The notes under the pieces were generated by a model. That model worked only from the letters and a program-made list of their open reading frames with translations. It did not search any database and was not told where the DNA came from. Shown here in pieces: positions 1 to 6,005 of a stretch of DNA of 14,737 nt. The DNA is from JAMCZU01 sp964479405 (GTDB lineage: Bacteria; Patescibacteriota; UBA1384; UBA12157; JAENIV01). The translations under genes and the position numbers were made by a program. Numbering within the stretch: the first letter of the stretch is position 1; each line of letters begins with the position of its first letter. The stretch spans positions 1 to 14,737 of the forward strand of contig CAYZMA010000026.1 in NCBI GenBank assembly GCA_964479405.1. The letters are read 5' to 3'.

Positions 1-62
1 ATTATACCTTGTCATCAGGACAAATAAAATGCCTTATTATTCAACGGCCTCCTAATTTAGAT

Positions 63-91
63 TTGACTTTTTCTCCTACTGGTGCTATACT
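63..91 (+). promoter_or_regulatory. Consensus-like sigma70 promoter with extended -10
   Basis: The -35 box TTGACT (63-68) and -10 box TATACT (86-91) are separated by 17 nt, and TG at 83-84 makes the -10 extended. Transcription should start near position 98 and drive the leader and the two genes ending at 1041. The 10-mer GTGCTATACT recurs upstream of the Panacea gene at 9717-9726. Confidence 0.75.
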
Positions 92-110
92 AATAGCGCA
101 ATTTAATAGT

Positions 111-142
111 ACCTTGATTTTCAAGGTTCACAAGGAGGTGAT
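111..142 (+). promoter_or_regulatory. 5' leader hairpin followed by an 11-nt Shine-Dalgarno
   Basis: ACCTTGA (111-117) and TCAAGGT (121-127) form a perfect 7-bp stem with a 3-nt loop. Four bases later AAGGAGGTGAT (132-142) is complementary to the whole anti-Shine-Dalgarno tail of bacterial 16S rRNA. A 5'-proximal hairpin next to a very strong ribosome-binding site resembles known mRNA-stabilising leaders such as Bacillus aprE; that role here is inferred. Confidence 0.55.
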
Positions 143-145
143 AAC

Positions 146-184
146 GTGACAAATGGTTGGTTCCTTATTCTAACTTCGGCATGA
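146..184 (+). CDS. Possible 12-codon leader ORF
   Basis: A GTG codon lies 7 nt after the GGAGG core of the very strong Shine-Dalgarno and opens a 12-codon frame, VTNGWFLILTSA, ending in TGA at 182-184. The stop lies just before the AGGAGG (186-191) that serves the 77-aa gene at 199, so ribosomes ending here could reinitiate downstream. The peptide is not recognised and has no run of a single amino acid that would suggest classical attenuation. The strong Shine-Dalgarno has no better-placed start: TTG at 157 is too far away. A regulatory role rather than a functional peptide is likely. The real 5' end and use of this ORF are unproven. Confidence 0.35.
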   Translation: MTNGWFLILTSA

Positions 185-198
185 GAGGAGGGTTTGCA

Positions 199-432
199 AT
201 GCCGAGAGGAGATGATGTTAAGAAGCACCCTTCTCACTCTGGTGGTTATTTTAGTCAGAGTATTTCTAACGGCTCAAGTCCGAATGAGAGACGAGAAGGG
301 CGTCGTACAAAAGCCATTACTGCTGCGCGAAAAGCAATTGGAGCTGAAACGGCCGATCAGGTCAAGCTTATTGTTGCTCGTAACCCAGAAAAGAGGGCTT
401 TGTATCGTCAGGTTCTAGACAAAATGCAGTAG
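199..432 (+). CDS. Small basic hypothetical protein (77 aa)
   Basis: Not recognised. The ATG at 199 is preferred because AGGAGG (186-191) sits 7 nt upstream; a longer frame from TTG at 157 would place that site inside the gene and lacks correct spacing. The N-terminal half is polar and probably disordered (Gly, Ser, His and Arg rich, with a basic RREGRR cluster). The C-terminal half, from about residue 36, looks like two amphipathic helices. There is no membrane segment and no cysteine. It is the first gene of a two-gene unit, 39 nt ahead of the cyanophycin-synthetase-like gene, behind a strong promoter and leader. Its basic, soluble, strongly expressed character would fit a nucleic-acid-binding or partner protein, but that is a guess. 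Confidence 0.65.
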   Translation: MPRGDDVKKHPSHSGGYFSQSISNGSSPNERREGRRTKAITAARKAIGAETADQVKLIVARNPEKRALYRQVLDKMQ

Positions 433-471
433 TCAGAAAAGGATGAAAAAGAAGCAATAGGAGGTGAGGAG

Positions 472-1041
472 ATGGCGGCATTAAGGAGATTCGCCCTAAA
501 TCTACTAGCTACAAGCGAATACCGACCAACTCCTTCCTCCTTAAAAAAAATTGTGGGGGAAGAGTTTGCTTGGTACAGGTCAATCAAGATCGCAGTGAAT
601 TTGTCAGTTGAACTTCAACAAATTTCCGAACATCCAGAGATAGTAAGAAGAGTTGTGAAAGAATTTCCTCAACTCTCATCTTCTGGTGGCGGAATTACTT
701 GCGGAAGTAATAAGGATTTTACTCAAGAGATGGCGGAAGGAACTGCTGGCGATCTTGGTCATTTGTGGGAGCATGTTACGGCTCAAGCCTTTGACGATGT
801 TTCTTCTAGACTCGGATATGGTGATCATCAGTTTGTTTGGTTCACCAGTCGGAATCGTAGAAGAAGCAATAAATTCAGAACAATATATAATATCTTATGC
901 TTCCACGAGATTGAACCACCGCCCGAATTTAACGGGTTGGAAAGTTTAACTCTGGGCTACATGAATGCCTTGATAGAAGATAAACCTTTCCCCATTAATA
1001 AACGAATTCAAGAGTTCGTTAGCTATCGATCCCAACAATAA
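472..1041 (+). CDS. Stand-alone protein resembling the N-terminal domain of cyanophycin synthetase
   Basis: The 189-aa product starts at ATG 472, 7 nt after AGGAGG (459-464). Residues 33-146 follow the pattern I recall for the N-terminal domain of cyanophycin synthetase (CphA): an initial basic/aromatic segment (FAWYRSIKIAVNL), a helix ending in a 'fPqL' turn, then GTAGDLGHLWEHV at 90-102 (CphA: GTxxGHxxEHxALELQ), a Gly-containing segment and RTIYNILCFHE at 136-146 (CphA: PGVYNVVFEYxxE). The ATP-grasp and Mur-ligase-like domains of CphA are absent; the gene ends with its own stop and a terminator, so this is a complete single-domain protein, not a truncation at the window edge. It cannot make cyanophycin alone. 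Binding a polymer, peptide or partner enzyme is possible. The assignment is by remembered motif pattern and needs a profile search. Confidence 0.5.
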   Translation: MAALRRFALNLLATSEYRPTPSSLKKIVGEEFAWYRSIKIAVNLSVELQQISEHPEIVRRVVKEFPQLSSSGGGITCGSNKDFTQEMAEGTAGDLGHLWEHVTAQAFDDVSSRLGYGDHQFVWFTSRNRRRSNKFRTIYNILCFHEIEPPPEFNGLESLTLGYMNALIEDKPFPINKRIQEFVSYRSQQ

Positions 1042-1077
1042 AGCCTCGGCACTTTGTCCGGGGCTTTTCTTTTTTTC
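1041..1077 (+). terminator. Rho-independent terminator
   Basis: AAGCCTCGG (1041-1049) pairs with CCGGGGCTT (1058-1066), 9 bp with one G-U and an 8-nt loop, followed by a T-rich tail (1067-1076). The left arm begins in the last base of the preceding stop codon. It separates the two-gene unit from rplS. Confidence 0.85.
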
Positions 1078-1084
1078 ATTCTTA

Positions 1085-1093
1085 TGCTAAAAT
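1085..1093 (+). promoter_or_regulatory. Extended -10 promoter for rplS, near-leaderless
   Basis: TG-C-TAAAAT lies only 10 nt before the rplS ATG at 1104. The -35 position (1065-1070, TTTTCT) is poor and overlaps the upstream terminator. Transcription would begin within a few bases of the start codon, and no Shine-Dalgarno is visible. Confidence 0.55.
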
Positions 1094-1103
1094 AAAAAGC
1101 GAA

Positions 1104-1628
1104 ATGAAATTACAAGAATTAACTAAACAATTTGGTAAAAAAAATATTCCTCAAATTCAGCCGGGGGATACAATTCGGGTTTCCTTTAAAATTACCGAAG
1201 GTAAAAAAACCAGAATTCAGGCTTTTGAGGGAATTTGTATTGCACTTAAAAATGGTAAAAGTCTTAATGGTAGTTTTACAGTAAGAAAAATTTCTTCCGG
1301 TATTGGGGTGGAAAGAATTTTTCCTTTGCACTCGCCACTGGTGACTAAAATTGAAAAAATAAAATCTCGCCCGGTTAGGCAATCAAAACTTTATTTTGTT
1401 CGCGGTTTAGTGGGCAAAAAAGCTAAAAAAGCCCACGAAGAAAAAGATTACAAGATGTGGGAAGAAGCGGTTGCTGAAGAAGAAATAGAAAAAATTGAAC
1501 AGGAAAAGAAAATAGAAGCGGAAAAAAAGCTTGAAGAAAAAGCTAAAGAAAAAGAACAACTTGAAAAGAAATTTGAACAAGCGGTTTCGGCTCATAAAGT
1601 AGAAGAAAAAAAAGAAGATAAAAAATAA
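1104..1628 (+). CDS. rplS: 50S ribosomal protein bL19 with long charged C-terminal tail
   Basis: bL19 of the large ribosomal subunit, which lies near the 30S-50S interface. The core (about residues 1-115) shows the family pattern: PGDTIRVSFKITEGKKTRIQAFEGI at 20-44, then RKISSGIGVERIFPLHSP and the KSRPVRQSKLYFVRGLVGKKA end. Typical bL19 is about 115-130 residues and stops soon after this point. Here a further 55-60 residues rich in Lys and Glu follow (to 174), with strong coiled-coil character. Such tails are familiar in candidate-phyla genomes. Start at ATG 1104 matches the normal N terminus; with no Shine-Dalgarno the mRNA may be leaderless. It heads rplS-yraN-gltX, spaced 10-20 nt apart, a probable operon. 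Confidence 0.95.
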   Translation: MKLQELTKQFGKKNIPQIQPGDTIRVSFKITEGKKTRIQAFEGICIALKNGKSLNGSFTVRKISSGIGVERIFPLHSPLVTKIEKIKSRPVRQSKLYFVRGLVGKKAKKAHEEKDYKMWEEAVAEEEIEKIEQEKKIEAEKKLEEKAKEKEQLEKKFEQAVSAHKVEEKKEDKK

Positions 1629-1643
1629 CCATCAGAATTGATT

Positions 1644-1991
1644 ATGGATAATCGTCAAGCACTCGGCCGATATGGGGAAAATCTTGCTTTAGAATACCTT
1701 GAAAAGAAGGGCTATAAATTTGTTGGTAAAAATATTAAACTTTTTTGCGGTGAAATTGATCTCTTGTTTTGTAATCAGGATGCATTAGTGATTGTGGAAG
1801 TAAAAACTAAATCTGATGAAAGTTTTGGCAGGGCTGCCGACATGATAACTTTGAAAAAAAGACGGAAATTAATTCAATTAGCCAAAGCTCTTTGGCAAAA
1901 ATATCCCAAAAAAACTGTTAGAATTGATGTCGTGGCAATTGACAATAGTAATAAAATAGACCATCTGGAATCTGCCGTCCAAGAAAGTTAA
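1644..1991 (+). CDS. yraN: YraN/UPF0102 family putative nuclease
   Basis: About 115 aa. The family belongs to the restriction-endonuclease-like fold (predicted Holliday-junction-resolvase-like nucleases of uncertain physiological role). Visible signatures are LGRYGENLALEYLEKKGY near the N terminus, and the catalytic pattern GEIDLLF followed by IVEVKTK, giving the Asp and Glu-x-Lys of the fold; a second conserved segment is RIDVVAI. ATG 1644 is chosen over an in-frame TTG at 1638, as the protein then begins two residues later in the usual way. The gene lies 15 nt after rplS and 19 nt before gltX, so it is probably cotranscribed. No clear Shine-Dalgarno is seen. The family is firm, the biochemical activity unproven. 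Confidence 0.9.
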   Translation: MDNRQALGRYGENLALEYLEKKGYKFVGKNIKLFCGEIDLLFCNQDALVIVEVKTKSDESFGRAADMITLKKRRKLIQLAKALWQKYPKKTVRIDVVAIDNSNKIDHLESAVQES

Positions 1992-2010
1992 AATGGAAAA
2001 GAGGTGATAA

Positions 2011-3459
2011 ATGAACGAAGAAATTAGAACTAGACTGGCACCGAGTCCAACCGGGTCGTTGCATATTGGCACGGCTCATACGGCTTTATTTAACTGGCTT
2101 TTTGCTCGCTCAAAACAAGGCAAGTTTATTTTAAGGATTGAAGACACCGACAAAGAGCGATCCAAAGACGAATATATTGATGATATTACCGATGGCTTAA
2201 TTTGGCTTGGGCTTTCCTGGGACGAAGGTCCGGAGCGGGGCGATGGCTACGGTCCATATCGTCAAAGTCAGCGTTCGGAAATTTACAAAAAATATGCCCA
2301 AGAACTTTTAGGCAAAAAAAAAGCCTACTATTGTTATTGCACACCGGAAGAATTAGAAAAAGAACGGGAAGAGCAATCGCGAGCAAAGAAAGCACCAAAA
2401 TATAGCGGTCGTTGTAGCAATTTAACCGAAGATCAAATTGAAAAATTTAAAGCCGAGGGTCGCAAGCCGGCAATTAGATTTAAAATTGAGTCCAAAAAAA
2501 TCAAATTTAAAGATTTGATTAAAGGCAATGTAGAATTTGATACTAGTCTTTTTGGCGATTTTATTATTATGAAATCAGATGGCACGCCCGCTTTTATGTT
2601 TTGTGGCGCGATTGATGATTTTCTAATGAAAATTTCTCATGTTATTCGGGGCGAAGATCATCTTTCCAACACCCCCCGTCAAATTCTTTTGGGCGAAGCT
2701 TTAAATTTTACAATTCCCGAATATGGTCATTTGCCATTAATTTTAAATCCTGACAGGACAAAACTTTCCAAACGCAAGAACCCAACTTCGTTAACGCAAG
2801 ATTTTATGAAAAAAGGCTATTTGCCGGAAGCAATGATTAATTTTCTGGTTTTAATGGGTTGGGCGGCGGATTCAGGCAAAGAGTTTTGGGCTTTGCAAGA
2901 ATTAATTAATGAATTTAGCTTTAAAAATGTTGGCACAAGTCCATCGGTTTTTGACCAGAAAAAATTGGATTTTCTAAATGGTTATTATATTAGAAAAATG
3001 TCTATGGGCGATTTAGCTAAAATGGCATCTGATTTTTTGGGCAAAAATGAAATAACTAAAGATGGCAATAAATTTATGGTTGCTTTATCTTTAGTGCAGG
3101 AAAGATTAAAAAATCTTTCAGAAATACCCGAACAAACTGAATTTATCTTTAAGCAACCTTCCTCTTACCAAGATATTATTGTGCCAAAAGGTAGCACTCC
3201 GGAAAAAACTAAAAATGCCTTAGAGGAATCGTTAAAATATCTTGAAGAAGAAAATGATTTTGGCAGAGATTCTTTGGAGCAACTTCTTAGAGCGGTGGCG
3301 ACAAAAAATTCTCTTTCGGCTGGTGAAGTTTTGTGGCCGATTCGAGTGGCATTAACTGGAAAAACTGCCTCCCCGGGCGCTTTTGAAGTTTTGGAGGCTT
3401 TGGGTAAAGAGGAAAGTTTAAATCGTATTAAAGCAGGGATAGAATTATTGAATTCGTAG
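2011..3459 (+). CDS. gltX: Glutamate--tRNA ligase (class I)
   Basis: Charges tRNA-Glu with glutamate in the cytoplasm; 482 aa is a normal bacterial length. The ATG is preceded by GAGGTGAT (2001-2008). Class I signatures are clear: SPTGSLHIGTAH (HIGH motif, 18-21), HVIRGEDHLSNTPRQ (210-224) and KLSKR (KMSKS motif, 251-255). The zinc-site pattern is present only in part: Cys108, Cys110 and, 24 residues on, Cys135, but the usual His two residues later is Asn137. The C-terminal half is the helical anticodon-binding region. Whether the enzyme is discriminating, or also makes Glu-tRNA-Gln for an amidotransferase, cannot be told from this window, which also carries tRNA-Gln(CTG) and tRNA-Glu(CTC). 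It is the last gene of the rplS-yraN-gltX run; no clear terminator follows. Confidence 0.97.
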   Translation: MNEEIRTRLAPSPTGSLHIGTAHTALFNWLFARSKQGKFILRIEDTDKERSKDEYIDDITDGLIWLGLSWDEGPERGDGYGPYRQSQRSEIYKKYAQELLGKKKAYYCYCTPEELEKEREEQSRAKKAPKYSGRCSNLTEDQIEKFKAEGRKPAIRFKIESKKIKFKDLIKGNVEFDTSLFGDFIIMKSDGTPAFMFCGAIDDFLMKISHVIRGEDHLSNTPRQILLGEALNFTIPEYGHLPLILNPDRTKLSKRKNPTSLTQDFMKKGYLPEAMINFLVLMGWAADSGKEFWALQELINEFSFKNVGTSPSVFDQKKLDFLNGYYIRKMSMGDLAKMASDFLGKNEITKDGNKFMVALSLVQERLKNLSEIPEQTEFIFKQPSSYQDIIVPKGSTPEKTKNALEESLKYLEEENDFGRDSLEQLLRAVATKNSLSAGEVLWPIRVALTGKTASPGAFEVLEALGKEESLNRIKAGIELLNS

Positions 3460-3479
3460 TTTTAACAAATCTTACCTTA

Positions 3480-3497
3480 AAAAGAGAACCGTCCCCT
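3480..3497 (+). repeat. REP-like 18-bp repeat, copy 1
   Basis: AAAAGAGAACCGTCCCCT, identical to copy 3 (5837-5854) and to the reverse complement of copy 2 (5101-5118). It lies 20 nt after gltX and begins the repeat-marked region. Its tail enters a short direct repeat, CTAACTAT, at 3496-3503, 3504-3511 and 3517-3524. Confidence 0.85.
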
Positions 3498-3609
3498 AAC
3501 TATCTAACTATCCATCCTAACTATTATTAAATAAGATATATAAGAAAATTAACAAGCTAATGCAAGCTTTTTAATTTGAGTATTTGCATTATGCTTTTAT
3601 AGGAGAAAA
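3498..3609. other. Non-coding gap between repeat copy 1 and the 456-aa gene
   Basis: Contains the CTAACTAT direct repeats and a weak 5-bp hairpin (AAGCT 3554-3558, AGCTT 3565-3569) followed by four Ts. AGGAG at 3601-3605 is the ribosome-binding site of the next gene. No convincing promoter was found. Confidence 0.4.
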
Positions 3610-4980
3610 ATGGGCGAAAGAATTGATGATTCGAAAACTTATTTTGCGCCAGACGAACCGGTTTCCAGTAGTATCAGTTCCGGCCAGCCGTTGGATGATA
3701 TCAAAGAAGAAAAACCAGAGCGAACTAAAGAATTAGAAATAATAGAAATAAATAATAATATTTTAGGTGCAGAATCGGAAGATAAAAATTATACATATAT
3801 AGCCGTGGTGGCACCATATAGACGGTCAATGACATTTAAAGATGGTAAACATAAGATACCAGAATTACCTAGATCTAAATTTGCAGAGTCTATTGATATT
3901 GAGCGATTGGAGGGGGCAATTGACCATAGAGATGAAATACCGCCGTGTCACTGGTCTAGTGGTACTGAAGATAATCTTGGCAGATGGTTTGTACAACTTT
4001 TAAATAGAGACGATGAAACTGCACAAGCTTTTTTAGAGGATAACCTGCATGGTAATACGGATAACATATTAAGATCGATTAAAGAGATAATGGAAAATCC
4101 TGTTTTTGTTTTGGAAGAAAAATGGAATAAAATTGACAGAGCACTTTTTCGGGCGGAGTTAGGAAATGAAGATGATTTTGGTGGGAAGGGAATTTTTAAA
4201 TATCGCATTACAGACAAAGAACACTATCGTATTAACCCTTATCTTAAGGAGCCATTTGATTGGCTTTGGTTTCAAAGAATTATCGGTTTAAAATCTACTG
4301 GGGATTGGGATAAATTTTACCGTTATAATTACCAAACAGAACATGGAGATTATTCTAAAAAAGGTGAAGATAAAAATTTGGGGGTTATTCAATATCATAG
4401 CACTCATTATAAGCATGGCGACCCTGGTGCATGGTTTTTATTTGAGATAATTAAAGATAAGCCCAAGGAAGAAATTTTGGATATTGTGAAACTAATTGAT
4501 CTAAATGATCCAAGGGGAACTATGATTCGTTTGGCCGAAAAGAAGGTTGCTAGCGGTATAAAACTAGCAGAGGTTGCAGGGCTATCATACGCTCGTCTTG
4601 TTGCGTTTTTAGGCGGAGAGGGAACTTATTGGTCAACTTTTGAACACCCTGTAGGCACTTTTTTACCGGCGCCAATAGATAAATGTAAAACAGATGAAGA
4701 AAAATATCAATTAATTAACGATTATGTAAGTACAAGCAAATATTTAAATATACCAAACATTGGAGAACTTTCACGCTATTGTCTTCCGGAAAATTGCCAA
4801 AAAGTTTTTCGAGATAACAATTACGATATTTTTATGGCAGTTAATTCTGGGTGGGCTGGAGCGAATGAACGTCGGAATTTATCTTTAATCAGGGAAAAAA
4901 TTCTTAAACATGACAGGAATAAGGGGTGCGACTGGTGGATTAATCATCAAGAAGAGCCATCGCCGAGTACAAGTATATAA
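3610..4980 (+). CDS. Hypothetical protein, 456 aa, bracketed by inverted repeats
   Basis: Not recognised. ATG 3610 has AGGAG about 4 nt upstream. The first 55 residues or so are acidic/polar and probably disordered; from about residue 60 (YTYIAVVAPYRRSMTF) to the end the sequence looks like one or more folded soluble domains, rich in Trp, Tyr and Phe, with no signal peptide and no membrane segment. Aromatic-dense stretches include EPFDWLWFQRIIGLKS and the end GCDWWINHQEEPSPSTSI. No catalytic motif I know is visible. The gene is alone, lies between copies 1 and 2 of an 18-bp repeat in inverted orientation, and precedes a transposase. It may be cargo moved with the repeats or a chromosomal gene beside which repeats inserted. 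A hairpin (4981-4998) directly follows its stop. Confidence 0.75.
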   Translation: MGERIDDSKTYFAPDEPVSSSISSGQPLDDIKEEKPERTKELEIIEINNNILGAESEDKNYTYIAVVAPYRRSMTFKDGKHKIPELPRSKFAESIDIERLEGAIDHRDEIPPCHWSSGTEDNLGRWFVQLLNRDDETAQAFLEDNLHGNTDNILRSIKEIMENPVFVLEEKWNKIDRALFRAELGNEDDFGGKGIFKYRITDKEHYRINPYLKEPFDWLWFQRIIGLKSTGDWDKFYRYNYQTEHGDYSKKGEDKNLGVIQYHSTHYKHGDPGAWFLFEIIKDKPKEEILDIVKLIDLNDPRGTMIRLAEKKVASGIKLAEVAGLSYARLVAFLGGEGTYWSTFEHPVGTFLPAPIDKCKTDEEKYQLINDYVSTSKYLNIPNIGELSRYCLPENCQKVFRDNNYDIFMAVNSGWAGANERRNLSLIREKILKHDRNKGCDWWINHQEEPSPSTSI

Positions 4981-4998
4981 TCCATTTCGCGAGGTGGA
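4981..4998 (+). other. Hairpin after the 456-aa gene
   Basis: TCCATTT (4981-4987) pairs with AGGTGGA (4992-4998) through five Watson-Crick and two G-U pairs around a CGCG loop. No T-run follows, so it is not a standard terminator; it could be an mRNA 3' end or part of the repeat-associated DNA. Confidence 0.35.
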
Positions 4999-5089
4999 TC
5001 CTAGTCTTTGATAAGTTCTAGAATTTAGAGCAACACTCTGTATTTAATACATTACTCATAACTTCGCTGGGCGTCAAATAATTAAGTGG

Positions 5090-5118
5090 CCAAAGTCCAA
5101 AGGGGACGGTTCTCTTTT
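5090..5118 (-). repeat. REP-like repeat, copy 2 (left end of transposase unit)
   Basis: The 18-bp core AGGGGACGGTTCTCTTTT (5101-5118) is the exact reverse complement of copies 1 and 3. Similarity with copy 3 continues another 11 bp inward of the C-run (8 of 11 matching), giving 26 of 29 identical. It lies 46 nt upstream of the transposase ATG, facing copy 3. Confidence 0.85.
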
Positions 5119-5129
5119 AATCAGTATAT

Positions 5130-5158
5130 TTGTTAAAATTAAAAAACACATATACAAT
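5130..5158 (+). promoter_or_regulatory. Candidate promoter of the transposase, leaderless
   Basis: TTGTTA (5130-5135), 17-nt spacer, TACAAT (5153-5158). The -10 ends 6 nt before the ATG at 5165, so the transcript would start at or next to the start codon. No Shine-Dalgarno is visible. An alternative extended -10, TGTTAAAAT, lies at 5131-5139. Confidence 0.45.
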
Positions 5159-5164
5159 AAAGAT

Positions 5165-5797
5165 ATGCCAAGACCTCCGCGCTTACTTTTATCGCAAAGT
5201 TATTATCATATTATGACTCGTGGTAATAATAAAAATATCGTTTTTCGAAAAAACGAAGATTATTTATACTTTTTAAATTTAATTAAAAAATACAAGATAA
5301 AACATCCTTTTGACCTTTATCATTATTGTTTAATGCCAAACCATGTGCATATGTTAGTAAAAACAAATAAAGTAAGTGATTTTTCTAATTTTATGAAGAA
5401 ATTAAACCTTGCGTATTTCCATTACTATCACAGGAAATATACTTGGGTTGGTCATTTTTGGCAGGACCGTTTTAAAAGTCAGCCGGTTGGTAAAGACGAA
5501 TATTTTATTCAGTGCGGAAAATACATTGAGCTTAATCCTGTAAGAAAAGAAATAATAGAAAAGCTAAAGGACTACAAATATTCCAGCTATTTATATTATG
5601 TGGAAGGACTGCCAAATAGTTTAATTACAGAAGATATTTTTTATCAGGAACTAGGAGAAGATAATCTAAGTCGTCAAAAGAATTACCAAGATATGTTAGT
5701 AGAGGAAGTCGTGGCTAAAAATTACTCGAAAAATGTATGGGGATCTTCTTATCAGCAATATCATGAAAGTCAAAAAACACAGTATCATTTTAAATAA
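5165..5797 (+). CDS. Y1/HUH transposase, RAYT-like (IS200/REP-associated)
   Basis: A single-strand DNA transposase of the Y1_Tnp family (COG1943), 210 aa. It shows the family order: HIMTRGNNKNIVF at 15-27, the HUH metal-binding motif in YCLMPNHVHMLV (His60, His62), GHFWQDRFKS at 96-105 and the catalytic tyrosine segment CGKYIELNPVR (Tyr120). These enzymes nick and join one DNA strand through a phosphotyrosine link. The length, the extended C-terminal region and the flanking short inverted repeats fit the REP-associated (RAYT) branch more than classical IS200 tnpA of about 150 aa. Copies 2 and 3 of the 18-bp repeat lie 46 nt before and 39 nt after the gene, in opposite orientation. All motifs are intact, so it may be active. 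Confidence 0.9.
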   Translation: MPRPPRLLLSQSYYHIMTRGNNKNIVFRKNEDYLYFLNLIKKYKIKHPFDLYHYCLMPNHVHMLVKTNKVSDFSNFMKKLNLAYFHYYHRKYTWVGHFWQDRFKSQPVGKDEYFIQCGKYIELNPVRKEIIEKLKDYKYSSYLYYVEGLPNSLITEDIFYQELGEDNLSRQKNYQDMLVEEVVAKNYSKNVWGSSYQQYHESQKTQYHFK

Positions 5798-5836
5798 AAA
5801 TTTTAAGTAATGCTAAAAATAACAAAATCACAGAGT

Positions 5837-5865
5837 AAAAGAGAACCGTCCCCTCTGGCCTCTGG
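5837..5865 (+). repeat. REP-like repeat, copy 3 (right end of transposase unit)
   Basis: The core AAAAGAGAACCGTCCCCT (5837-5854) is followed by CTGGCCTCTGG, similar to the inner flank of copy 2. With copy 2 it forms an inverted pair around the transposase; with copy 1 it forms a direct pair around 3498-5836. Confidence 0.85.
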
Positions 5866-5909
5866 TTTTGGTTGGAGCAATATTAAAAGTTTTATTATAA
5901 CAATATTTG

Positions 5910-5918
5910 TGCTAAAAT
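5910..5918 (+). promoter_or_regulatory. Extended -10 motif upstream of the glycosyltransferase unit
   Basis: TG-C-TAAAAT, the same nonamer as upstream of rplS. It lies 6 nt before an ATG at 5925 that opens a 26-codon ORF. The -35 position (TTTTAT, 5890-5895) is weak. Confidence 0.4.
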
Positions 5919-5924
5919 AGACTT

Positions 5925-6005
5925 ATGAAGCTAAAAGTTTTGGAAATAATAGACAAGTTGATACTTGTCGCGGAAATTTCCAAACACTATAATTATAAAT
6001 TATGA
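5925..6005 (+). CDS. Possible 26-codon ORF overlapping the glycosyltransferase start
   Basis: The ATG at 5925 opens a 26-codon frame whose TGA overlaps the next gene's ATG as ATGA (6002-6005), the classic coupling arrangement. Its first residues, MKLKVLEII, closely resemble the N terminus of the following glycosyltransferase, MKKKILEII, and both ATGs lie 6-8 nt after a -10-like box. It may therefore be a decayed partial duplication of the glycosyltransferase start, or a leader ORF. The frame also contains the second promoter candidate (5965-5993), which argues that it is not an important protein. No homologue is known to me. Confidence 0.3.
   Translation: MKLKVLEIIDKLILVAEISKHYNYKL
5965..5993 (+). 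promoter_or_regulatory. Candidate leaderless promoter of the glycosyltransferase
   Basis: TTGTCG (5965-5970), 17-nt spacer, TATAAT (5988-5993). The -10 ends 8 nt before ATG 6002, so transcription should begin at or within two bases of the start codon. No Shine-Dalgarno is present upstream of 6002. Confidence 0.55.

Noticed and set aside
132..142. End of a 16S rRNA gene on the minus strand
   Set aside because: Only the 11-nt anti-Shine-Dalgarno complement matches; the sequence beyond does not resemble the 16S 3' end.
157..198. TTG-started extension of the 77-aa protein (91 aa)
   Set aside because: AGGAGG at 186-191 is ideally spaced for ATG 199; the TTG is 18 nt from the upstream Shine-Dalgarno.
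194..418. 74-aa ORF in another frame over the 77-aa gene
   Set aside because: No own ribosome-binding site and low-complexity composition; it is a frame shadow.
686..949. 87-aa ORF inside the cyanophycin-synthetase-like gene
   Set aside because: Fully inside a better-supported gene, with no recognisable protein features.
1407..1595. Phe-rich minus-strand ORF opposite the L19 tail
   Set aside because: It is the antisense of Lys/Glu repeats (AAA/GAA read as TTT/TTC).
3496..3524. CRISPR-like array from CTAACTAT repeats
   Set aside because: Units are 8 nt, two of them adjacent without spacers; this is a short direct repeat only.
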